DNA of 64,000 nucleotides from Mangifera indica. Lineage: Eukaryota > Streptophyta > Magnoliopsida > Sapindales > Anacardiaceae. Shown in pieces: positions 50,801 to 61,258 of the stretch; the stretch's first letter is position 1, and every line of letters starts with the position of its first letter. Where the stretch lies: positions 558,001-622,000 of the forward strand of contig NC_058151.1 of the NCBI RefSeq assembly GCF_011075055.1, in the 5' to 3' direction. A model generated the notes under the pieces. That model did not search any database. It was not told the DNA's origin and was given only the letters and a program-made list of their open reading frames with translations. The position numbers and the translations under genes are program-made.

Positions 50801-53800
50801 CGAGCTTATGACTCATTTTAATCATTATTTCCTATCCTTTTTATAGTCAAACGTGTTCTAAAGTTTGCCTACTACCAATCTTTGTTGATAATTCTGTATT
50901 GGCCTCTGTTCATCACTCAAATATCTATTACGTAGTAATCACCTATCTCTTTGATCACTCAGCAGTAATTGGTTCTTAGTGTTACCTTATGGATGCATCT
51001 CAAATACAATGTATGGTTGACTGTAAATTTTTTTAGCTTTAAAAATCCTGAGTACTTTTCATATTTAATTCTCTGTTTCTTGTTTTCAGGACACTTTGTT
51101 ATGCTACAATCAAGTCACTTTTTGCTAATGAGGGAAAGCATGGTGGTGAAGCTACTGTGGAGGCTGTTCGATTGATTGCAGACCATGTGAAAGTTAATAA
51201 TTGTCAATTGCATCCTGATTTCGTTGAGGTATGAGGTTTTTGTGTTTTTGTGTTTTTCTCAATTTATTTGTACGTAGTGGATTCAAATTTTTCACTCAGC
51301 TTGGTTTATAACTAGGTTATGTTGTTTTAGAATACACTTATAAAAATTAATCACTATTTATTACATTGTGTTGTTCTTGGGCAGTCTGCTGGTACAGCAT
51401 TGATTTGATATGGATAATTTCCTGATTTGTGTTAGTCCAATTAATTTGCAATATTAGAAGTTTATATTTTACAGCTAATTTTTTTTGGAAGGAAAAAAAT
51501 TCCTCTTTTAACTTTCTCTTTCACTCCCTTCCATTAATCTGCATGTTTCCTTTTCAATTCTTCTTCAGGTGCTTATGTCTTTATCATTTGATGAAGATCT
51601 TCGGAGGGCGGAAGTACAAGACAGGGATAATAAAGCTAAACACAAGAAAAATAAAAAAAGAAAGAATGTTGAAGAGCCAAGTAAATTACCAGAAAATGAT
51701 AGAAAGAAAAGTAAGAAAGAATTGATGGCCAAGACAAGAGAGGAGGTAATTATTCTTTCTAGAACATCAATTGCTTGTTGTTACCTATTTTGTTCATTAT
51801 AGTTGTGGTATTAATGTTCTTAATCCTCCACACAGGTTTCTGCTGATTATAAGTCTGCTTCTCTCGCCCCAGATGTTATGGAAAAGATAAAGATGCAATC
51901 AGAGACACTCTCTGCTGTGTTTGAGACATATTTTCGTATTTTGAAACATACCATGAACTCCACTGCAGCCAGGTGTGTTTCCAAGATATAAAATGAATAG
52001 CAGGGTTGGGTCAGGGATGTTTCGAACTCTAATAAAGATGCACCATCTTGCAATCTGGTTGGATGGGGTGTTAGCAGATGCTTGTTCACAGAATCATTCA
52101 CTTGGCTTGTAGCTCATATGATTTTTTATGTTCTTTAGTCATTTAATATCTTGTTTTATTCAGTTTATAGTCTGTTGTGGATAGATTCCAAAATCTCTCT
52201 TGAACATTATTTCTGTAATTATTTGGTATTTTTGTGTATCTTGCATATGGTCTAGGATTAAAAATTCTTCTTTAGGAGTCTGAATATATTTTTTCTTATA
52301 CATTGTCTTTGGGTGTTACATCTGATTTTTTTTATCATTGATATTTGTTGCAGTTAATTGTTTGGTGTGAGTTGTTCTTTATAAGCTTTCTTGTTGGCTT
52401 CTTCCAGTAGTCCTGTAGATAGTGTGGCAACTTAGCATTTTCTTTGTGTGTGAATGAAAACTAATCTGGTGAGATTTAGACATGAAATCAAGCATATTAC
52501 ACGTTATGAAAGTAATGGTTTGTTAATAGTAACTAGTTTGTTTTAAAGTGGCATCGGAATAGTAAGAAAAGATTCTAATACTGGGGTGTGCAAGGCTGGA
52601 TGATTCATGATTGTAACGTTTCTTTTATGTTTTGGAGAGTTTAAAAGAAGCCTAGAAGATTCTTAAGATGATAGAAATAGAGTGTTGAAGAATTTGAGCT
52701 TGTTTGTTAATTGTATGATTATCAGAACAGTTTTAGGCATTCATTTTTTACTTGAATACTTTACCTTTTCCAAAAATTCATAATTGTGTGTATCTGGTCG
52801 ATTAATTATCTCTTGTTATTGCCCAGTTCTGACACAAATGCTAATTCACCCACCAGTGCATCTGGGGCCCACCCACTGCTTGCTCCATGTCTGAATGGAT
52901 TAGGAAAGTTCTCTCATCTAATTGATTTAGACTATATTGGTGATCTTATGAACTATCTGAAAAAGCTTGCTGGTGGAGGTAGCAGCCAAGACAATTCATC
53001 CCAAAAATGCTTGGAAAATTTGACTGTGTCTGAACGCCTGCGATGCTGCATTGTTGCTTTTAAAGTAATGAGAAATAATCTTTATGCCCTAAATGTTGAT
53101 TTACAGGACTTCTTTGTGCAGCTTTACAATCTAGTTCTTCATTACAGACCTGGAAGGTTAGTTCTACCATTTTGTATATAAATTGAAGTTACAGAAATGT
53201 TAATACTTCTAAGTTGTTCAATTATCATTGTTTTCATTGTAGTTGTTAGTGACTGTTGTGTTTTTCCCTCATAGTTTTGTTGGCAAGGTCATAGAATTGT
53301 GGTTTTATAGTCAATAAATTTCAGTATTTTTTAATGTGTTTGTTTATCAGAGATCAAGGCGAAGTGTTAGCTGAAGCGTTGAAGATTATGTTATGTGATG
53401 ATAGACAACATGACATGCAAAAAGCTGCTGCATTTGTAAAACGATTGGCAACTTTCTCGTTAAGCATTGGCTCAGCAGAAGCCATGGCCGGTACGCTCTT
53501 TATTTGCAATATTTACTAATTTTTCAGGTACTTCATTATGTGGCTAACTTTCTGAGACTGATGCAGCCTTGGTTACTTTGAAGAATCTTCTTCAGAAGAA
53601 TGTAAAATGCCGGAACCTACTGGAAAATGATGCCGGAGGTGGCTCAGTTTCAGGTTCTATTGCAGTAAGCTCTCATTCTAACCTGTGGACTTTTGCTTTT
53701 TTCGAAGTACTGCTTGTGGATGCCACTCCTGCTAATGTACTGCAGATTTAACATATAGCTGTTTTTGATGTTCAGAAATATCAGCCCTATGCCACAGACC

Positions 53801-54267
53801 CAAATTTAAGCGGTGCTCTTGCTTCGGTCCTCTGGGAGCTCAACCTTCTGTCAAAACATTACCATCCAGCTATATCAACCATGGCTTCAGGCATTTCAAA
53901 CATGAACACTGCCCCAAACCAGATATATCAAACACTCTCTCCTCAACAAGCTTTTACAGAATTTTCACTTGAACGGGAGTCGTTTAACCCAAAAAGTGAC
54001 ATCCGAAAATCAAATAACAAGAGGAAAAGAGCAAAAGAGTCTTCCATATTGGCTGATACCAACTCAACTTCAGATGCATCAAATTCAATCAACGAAGATG
54101 AGGTGAACAAGAAACTTGGTAAGCACTTCACAGTTCTCCGTGACATCAAAGAAAACGAGCAATTAAGAGGTGAGTTAGATCAAGTTACTTTATCCCTTAA
54201 TTTATATGAAGAATATAAGAAGAAAAAGAAGGCAGGAAAAACAAAAATCAAGAGAAAGAAAATTTGA
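47881..54267 (+). CDS. NOC3: Nucleolar complex-associated protein 3 (NOC3), ribosome biogenesis
   Basis: Thirteen exons: 47881-48038, 48355-48524, 48637-48836, 49281-49489, 49599-49701, 50452-50615, 51090-51228, 51569-51745, 51836-51972, 52827-53156, 53351-53490, 53567-53664, 53776-54267. They total 2517 bases, 838 residues, all GT-AG and in phase. The N-terminus MGKKKQKVVLPPDLPPEVSE and the HVTRVADVKEDALEAIYEKR block are typical of plant NOC3. A Lys/Glu-rich charged region covers about residues 125-180. The NOC3p region follows (KLAELGIALLADPESNI, then GYRIRLPTEKELEMK and VYKGYLQKLI). The C-terminal CBF/Mak21-type half includes HYRPGRDQGEVLAEALKIML and LSKHYHPAISTMA. The end is strongly basic (KKKAGKTKIKRKK), a likely nuclear/nucleolar signal. 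NOC3 pairs with NOC2 in transport of pre-60S particles and, in yeast, also acts in replication licensing. An upstream in-frame ATG (47842) is less likely as start. Confidence 0.92.
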
Positions 54268-55760
54268 TGATAGTTTACTGCTTATGTTTCTTCTACCCAT
54301 AAAATTTTGATTGTTTACTGAGAATAGCTGTATTAATTGATGTTTCATATTCATGGACTTATAGAATCTGAATAGCTGTATTGATTGATGTCAGTTTATT
54401 TATAACTCTATGGCTTGCATGTGACTGATATCCCACATTCACATGCTTCTTTCAGATCGTCCATCATTCTAATTGAATTTAGGGTTAGAGGTCTGCCATG
54501 GCGGAACTGTTTGTGTTGCACTCCAAATGCACCCACCCTTGGAGTTTAACTTTACATACACACTTTTGTAGGTTTAGTGTCACTGGTTTCGTCCCTAACT
54601 TGGACTCAATAGGAAAGTAACTCCGACTCCCATTGCGTAAAGATTGTCTAATCCTTCGTAATTTTTTTTTTAACGATGAATCACTCAAAGTCCAACGACT
54701 GTGCAGTTGGTAAATTCCAAGGAAAATAGTCTAGTAACATATCATTAGGACATCTTATTTTAATATAGATATATTATGAGGTATTATTATATTTACTCAA
54801 GTTTATTTACATGTGTATAGAGTCGAAATTGGGTCTTCGAGCTCTAATGTTGGGAATGGAAGGTTTTCTAATTTGGATTAGAAAATTACAAAAAGCACAT
54901 ACATTAATATTTGAATATATAGAAGAAAAAACATAACTAGTTACTTGATTGAAAAATTAATTATATTGAATTAAATATTAATTAAGTTAATAAATTTGAT
55001 TCCTGGAATCCCACAATTTAATGGAAGCCGCGTCAAAATCTCTGAAATTTAATGTATGCTGACTTAGCTATATGGTTGGCTTATGATTTATATGCTGTAA
55101 ACAGCTAGCCTAACTATTCTCTTCTGCACCCCTTTTGTTATTTTATTTATACCTGTTTAACATGTAATATGATCTCTTATTATATAATAGACATATATAG
55201 TATATGGTTGGATCACCAAGCTAACTCAGATTCGAAATTTGGTTTTGATCAATTTATCTTATTTTTAAATTCATTTAAGTTAAACTTAAATTGGTTGAAT
55301 CAATTCATTTTTAAAATCGAATAGAAAGAGAGAGAGAGAGAGAGAGAGTTTGTTTTAGTTTGAATTGTGAATCTAATAATAGCTTGATTCAGTTTTTTCT
55401 ACTAAAGGAACTAAATTTTTAATTGAAGTGTTGAACTGTCAAAATTTCCTCTTGAATAATTAAACCTTCACTTTTTTCTTTTTTTTTTATAAAAAGAATC
55501 GAATTTTTAATAAAAAAAATTTTGAAAGTGTTACTATAAGTCCATAATTAAACATTTAATTATTTTTATTAGATCTTGACTCTTCATATATTTGTAAGAA
55601 TTAATTAATTATTTTTTTAATCTTTCACCAACCCATTGATAGAAATTAAAAAATAGTCTAATACAATATATATAATTGAATATTCTAATTAAAGATACAT
55701 CGACATAAACTAGATGAAACGCTCTGTCATTATCAAGACTTGTTCTCTCCTTGTAACAAT

Positions 55761-55791
<31 letters not shown>

Positions 55792-56504
55792 ATACACATA
55801 CATTTTATTATGTGATTAGATGATTTTGAGTAAAAAATTTAAAAAAATTTAATTATATGATGATATATTATATGTATATTCAAAGTGTATATGAAAAATA
55901 TATACATAAATAATATTACTTAAAACCATAATATTTAATTTGAATTTGTTTAAACAGATATACGGTAGTATCATTGGAGGCCATAGAGAGAATAAACAAT
56001 GTTAATAGAAAGGTAATCAATATAATTTAATTAGTTTAAATGAACGATGATTTCGAAAATTGCCAGCCAGCAAGCAAGAATCCACCCCTACAATTTAGTC
56101 AAGTCTTTGAAATATTTAGTCTCAAATTTCGGTAGAGTTTCGTGTTGACTAGTTGAATTTCAGTCTATAGTTAACTTATTATATTCGATTGCTAATTTTT
56201 GTCATTTTCTTTTTTCATACTTCAAAGAGTATAAAATTCTAGTCAAATTTGCTTTTGAATATGACTACATAATTTTCTTTTAAAAATCGAATAATAAATC
56301 AAAGCGAATTTATCACATCATTGATGTTATTGACTAAGGCAAATTTTCTTGTCTATAAATTATGGAGACAAATACTTTATTACACTACACTTTAAGTAAA
56401 TATAGCGGTTTATTTTAGTTGAACAGAATCCGATGTCTGTGGAATTACAGTAGAGGTTGGTGTGGCAAAAGAAATTCTAGTAAGGCGAAAACAGGTGCGG
56501 GCAC

Positions 56505-56593
<89 letters not shown>
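56505..56593. repeat. Compound (TG)n(TA)n(TG)n microsatellite
   Basis: About ten TG units, then about 23 TA units, then about 12 TG units form an 89-bp uninterrupted purine-pyrimidine alternating tract. It is probably highly variable. Confidence 0.95.
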
Positions 56594-58506
56594 CAGTTAG
56601 AATTTAGAATTAAATTTTAAATACTAACTTATAAATAAATTTTTATTAAAATTTTCAATTAGAATTAAAGGTAAAACTGGTATTTAATAAAAATTTTAAA
56701 TTTTATTATACTTTTATCCTCATATTTAAAAAACTCACAATTTTTTTAATATAAAGTTTGAAAAGTGATACATACCTTTTTAAGTTTGTTTCTCTCTTCT
56801 CCAACATCAATTGGTGGTCTTCGACCATCAATCGTTCTCTCTTCGGCTTTATCTCTCTCTCTCTGATCTTTCTCCCTTGTCTCTCTGATTGAGACGATTT
56901 CATTTTTGTCTCAAACGAAGACCGATTGTCTTAATCTGAAAGACAAAGACGACACATCTAAAAGTTATGATAAAAATCGTTGTTGTGTGTGCAATCAGAG
57001 AGAAATTGAGAAAAGAATCAACAAGTAGGGGTTCAAGTGTACGAGCTATTATCTGAAAACAAAATTTGTGCTAACACTCTTTTGTAATAATTTTTCTTGT
57101 ATTGTAAATTTATTTTATTATCTCTCAAAGTAGAGGTAGGTAATTAATCTGATCATCCAACTAGTATAAATAATTTCCTGTATCAGTTTTTTCTTCTTTC
57201 ATTTGCTTTGATTTCGTCATATATATATATATATATATATATAAATATATATGGTAGGTATAATTTTATTGAATTATCAATTAATCAGAATATTCAAAAG
57301 GGTTGATAAATTAAATTAAGTTGGATTAAGAGCATCCTGAAAAATAAAAAACTGATACATTTATGTGACCACAAAGATTGCTTATTTAAAGCCAAATCAA
57401 AATTCTCTTTTCCTATTTGTCTAATCAATTACCCTATCTCGTATGGTAATGGAATAAGGGGTCCATAAAAATTCCGTAATTAATTCAATAATTAAACTAA
57501 ATTTCTTGATTAATGACTAGGCATATTCAAGTCGAATTCAACCCAAACATGAGTAGCTTCAACTAAAATTCATAATGATGAGCTCAAGTTTATTCAAGTT
57601 GATTGAAAATGTCATTAATAATAATATATCATTGATGGCAACTCTATTAATGGCAAACTCATTCTTACATGTGCGATAGATACGTACTAAAAAATATGAA
57701 TAATTTAATATATTATCATATGATTAAGTATATTAAAATATATAATGATATGTCAATTTATTTGTATCTACTAACCCACTTCTTTTAACTTCTAATTTTA
57801 TGACACCCTAACTAATTATTCACATGCTAATCTTATTCTTAATTAATCACCAATTTGTCATCATAGCTTCACTATTTAAGCTAAATCAGAATAAATTTTG
57901 TATGTCTCCCACAAATATTGGAATCATATCTATACAAAGTGATATGGGTAGTGCTCTATAAAAGACAATTCAGTTTTATTTTAGTGTGATTCCATGTAAC
58001 ATTTCCACTTTTTTATGTTGTTTTTTTTTTTTTAATGAAATACATTACAGAAGCTGTAATGTATACAAAGTAATATACGAAGCTTGAGCAGCTCAAGTTT
58101 GTTGTTTTTTAGCTTGGTGAGTTCATGTCTCAACTTGAGCATAATATTGAAAAACCTTTAAAAGTTTAAAATATTACACTTATATTACTAAAATTTTACT
58201 TTTAAACTTTAAACATAAAAATAATTGAAAATTTTATAAGTTACGACGGTAATTTTTAAAGATACGCTAGAACCTGTAGTTCCTATTTCAAGCTCAAGCT
58301 TGAACTTTTCTAAAATATAATCAAGTCAAGCTCATGCCTAATGATATTTAATTCAATTTGATTACAACTTTACACATTATTATATTACAATTCTGCTTGA
58401 TTATACATTATTTAATTTGTTATAAATAAACATATTCGAAGTAACACTTTAATTGAGTTAAGACCTTATCTAAATATAAAAACATTGTTTATAACAAATA
58501 TTTTGG

Positions 58507-58507
<1 letters not shown>

Positions 58508-58556
<49 letters not shown>
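58508..58556. repeat. (ATT)n microsatellite
   Basis: About 16 ATT units with a single slip (ATTT) in the middle. Confidence 0.9.
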
Positions 58557-58557
<1 letters not shown>

Positions 58558-59570
58558 AACCTCATCATCTAAAACTCAGTATCAAATTGATAAAAGACAG
58601 TATAAAAATCAAAGATATAAGCACCAAGAACTTACCTAATGAAATTTGTTAGGGGATGTTTAAGGGATTATTAATGAATAATTAGGTGGAACTAAACCCT
58701 GAATTAAGCATGTAATCTTGTTTAAAGATTCTCTAATCACTAATCACAACTCCAATTAAGCTTGAAAATTTTGTGATAGGCTGGTTAATTGCCGGATTTT
58801 CCGCTCCTTTTTTGTTTCTTTTCCTTCTTCACCTTTGAAAATACGCTGTTTTAGATAAGGGAATAATTAGCCTCTGTCTAATCAGGCACCTTTTGATCTT
58901 ATTCTTTACCACTCTCAAAGCTCAATCATATTATCACACAAGCCCATAGGCTGAAGAGAAAGATTTGGATAAGACTCTATAACCATCTAGAAGCTCCATG
59001 TTATTATCCCTTCATATTTGTTTCAAGTGTTAACGTATTTTTATAATTTTATATTATTTATATTTTTATAATTAATATAAATAATTTATAATATTTAAAA
59101 TAATAAATTAATTTTATTATTAAATATATTTATATTATATTTAAAAATATGAAGAAGAGATTTTTTTCAATAGATACAAAAATAAAGAGTAGACTTTTTC
59201 TCACAAATAAGAGATAGAGAGAAGATTTTTATCCGTTAAGTAAGAAACAATAAACTACTATCACCCTTCTAATAGGAATGGAAATAAAGAATTCGACCCC
59301 ACGCTTTTCCATTATCATCCCTCGATATCTATTACAACTTCCAAAATTTGTTTAACATTAAATAATTTTTTTATTGTATTAAAAACACATTTCACAATTT
59401 TATCGGTCTCAATTAAACTATAATTATTCTCTTGTTATATTAGAATCATGACAATATTTATAAGTCATATACATCCGTACTTCACAAAACAATGTTACAT
59501 ATAACTCTAATCTTTCTAGTATAATTTTTTTTTAACAGTAAAAGAACCATAATAGAGATGATTCTACTAC

Positions 59571-59911
59571 TATGGGTAGATTCGAGCCGAGTCAAGCTCG
59601 GTTCACAGCCAGCTCGGGCTCGGCTCGCTTTATTTAGGGGCGACTCGAGCTGAACTCAGCTCGGCTTGAGTTCGGCTCATTTTTTGCTCGGTTCAGCTAG
59701 TTTTTCATATCAAAATAATATCGTTTTGTGTATATATATAGATCAAAATGACGTCGTTTTGTATAAAAAAAATTTTAAAAATTTTAAAAAAAATATGCCC
59801 TACCAAGCCGAGCCAGCTCGAGCTCGATCGAGCTGAGCGGAGCCTAACTCGTTTCGGGTTCGAACCGAACCAAACCCAAACTCGAGCTAACTCGGCTCAA
59901 ATCCAGCCCTA
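59571..59911 (-). mobile_element. hAT-like MITE, copy 2, with intact 8-bp target duplication
   Basis: A 341-bp element begins TATGGGTAGATTCGAGCC and ends with the inverted complement AATCCAGCCCTA. It is flanked by TCTACTAC on both sides (59563-59570 and 59912-59919), an exact 8-bp duplication. Comparison of the central part shows it is the same family as 2521-2856 in the opposite orientation. Near-palindromes lie at 59712-59727 and 59745-59760, again 33 bp apart. It has no coding capacity. Confidence 0.85.
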
Positions 59912-59919
59912 TCTACTAC

Positions 59920-60731
59920 ACACAACTAGCGTTCTAAAATTGTACTGCAACTTCCAATTTACATTACTCAGACAATATTATTATTGTAGACAAAGTCTCT
60001 GGGTATTTCCAATCAATCCACATTAAAATTCATCTATCTATTTTTTCTATATTTTCTTATTATATATAATTATAATAAATATTAATTATACATATCATTA
60101 TGTGATCAATATTTTTAAATCCTAAATGACCAATCAAATTAATACACGCAATAAAAGTACATAATTTTATCGAAAATTAAAATGAGTGATGGGAAGGCAT
60201 GCACTTTTCTTGGATTTTTTTTCACTTTCTGCAGATTGGCATCGTCTGGTTATATCCCATTATTATGTTTGCCTTCCAATTTTACCCTCCAACAATAGTC
60301 CAAATAACGCTTAAATCCTATTCACCTAACATTACCATTTTACCCCTGCACCACTTCCATACGTTACCAGACAGACACCACCGAACCGATTCCCCTTAAT
60401 TAATTACCATTCCCTTTAAAATCTAAATTTAATCTAAGAATTTTCTTTCGGCCACCTAACGCAATTTTCTCAGCAGCCAAACAGCATCGCTAGTAGTGCA
60501 CACATCTGGGAAAAAAAAAAACGAGGGCAAAATCGTCAAGTTCTTTTTCATGGTTTGCATTTTCCTTTACATACCTTCAACAACAAGCCCTGAAAATTTC
60601 CTCGGAAAGACCGCAAAAAAGGATATATTTACAAGGAAAATCCCCCGCAGCGATCTCGTTTTGACACTATATTTATATATTCATATAGATATTATATCTG
60701 TATCAAGATCTCCCTGAAAAAAAAAAAACCT
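59920..60731. other. Short intergenic region, includes the presumed SAUR 3' UTR
   Basis: No gene is seen. The part from 60440 to 60731 is less AT-rich and lies just downstream of the SAUR stop on the minus strand, so it may hold its 3' UTR. Confidence 0.35.
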
Positions 60732-61136
60732 CTAGAAAAATTCATCGGAGGTGCAGCCGATCAGATCCTGGAGGTCACGTGACTCCAAACCAAGACGAAG
60801 AGCTTCCAAGACTCGCTCGAAGACGAGCACGTGACACGGAATATGAAGGACTCCTTTTTGTTCGTAACCGTACTCCTGAGCCGACTTGTTGAGAAGACCG
60901 ACGAAAAACGGGTGGTTCAGCAACTCAGCACTAACGACGAAACGCTCCATCTCGTCGCCGACGTAGACCGGCACGTGGCCTTCGGGAACAGGCTTGGAGT
61001 TTGTGGATCGGCGCGCCAAGGATTTGGTGACAGCAGCAGTGGAAAACGGTCGGCGAGAGCAGCGGGAGTCGGAGCGCAGGAGGCTGTACTGAGAGGAGTC
61101 GGCCACACGAGATAGACGGCGGATGAGCTGCTTCAT
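60732..61136 (-). CDS. SAUR family protein, SAUR40/41 type
   Basis: Intronless gene of 134 residues. The start MKQLIRRLSRVADSSQYSLL is characteristic of the SAUR40/41/71/72 group, and the in-frame upstream ATG at 61211 adds 25 residues not found in relatives. The core SAUR domain (about residues 51-113) contains VPEGHVPVYVGDEMERFVVS, then ELLNHPFFVGLLNKSAQEYG, then KGVLHIPCHV. Small auxin up RNA proteins of the general class inhibit PP2C.D phosphatases and so raise plasma membrane H+-ATPase activity and cell expansion; for the SAUR41 group roles in cell expansion and ion balance are reported. From memory, SAUR40 (At1g79130) lies near NOC3 in Arabidopsis, which fits the order here. Confidence 0.92.
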   Translation of the reverse strand: MKQLIRRLSRVADSSQYSLLRSDSRCSRRPFSTAAVTKSLARRSTNSKPVPEGHVPVYVGDEMERFVVSAELLNHPFFVGLLNKSAQEYGYEQKGVLHIPCHVLVFERVLEALRLGLESRDLQDLIGCTSDEFF

Positions 61137-61250
61137 TTGGAAGAAGATAGTAAGACAGTTAGGGAAGTGAATTCTGAGGTGTTTGGCTGGCGAGAAAGCG
61201 AAGGAAAACACGGAAGAAGAGTTTGGGAGAAAAGAAAAAGTGGGGAGGCA

Positions 61251-61258
61251 TATTTAAA
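61251..61258 (-). promoter_or_regulatory. Candidate TATA box of the SAUR gene
   Basis: TTTAAATA on the minus strand lies about 115-122 bases upstream of the chosen start codon, in a purine/pyrimidine-biased leader. Its position suits a 5' UTR of about 85 bases, and supports the start at 61136. Confidence 0.5.

Larger units (their letters stand above)
54268..59570. other. NOC3 downstream region and AT-rich intergenic DNA
   Basis: No gene is supported. It contains microsatellites: (GA)n at about 55327-55349, (AT)n at about 55768-55791 and 57219-57252, and the two listed separately. A stretch at 56750-57020 has TC-rich and CGAAGACCGATTGTCTT-type motifs that recall MITE interiors, but ends were not resolved. 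Confidence 0.4.

Noticed and set aside
53943..54149. 68-codon minus-strand frame over the NOC3 last exon
   Set aside because: Antisense shadow of the coding exon with no independent support.
54485..54688. 67-codon minus-strand frame downstream of NOC3
   Set aside because: No domain or relative recognised; probably chance or repeat-derived.
61137..61211. 25-residue N-terminal extension of the SAUR
   Set aside because: Relatives begin MKxLIRRLSRV; the extension falls in the likely 5' UTR.
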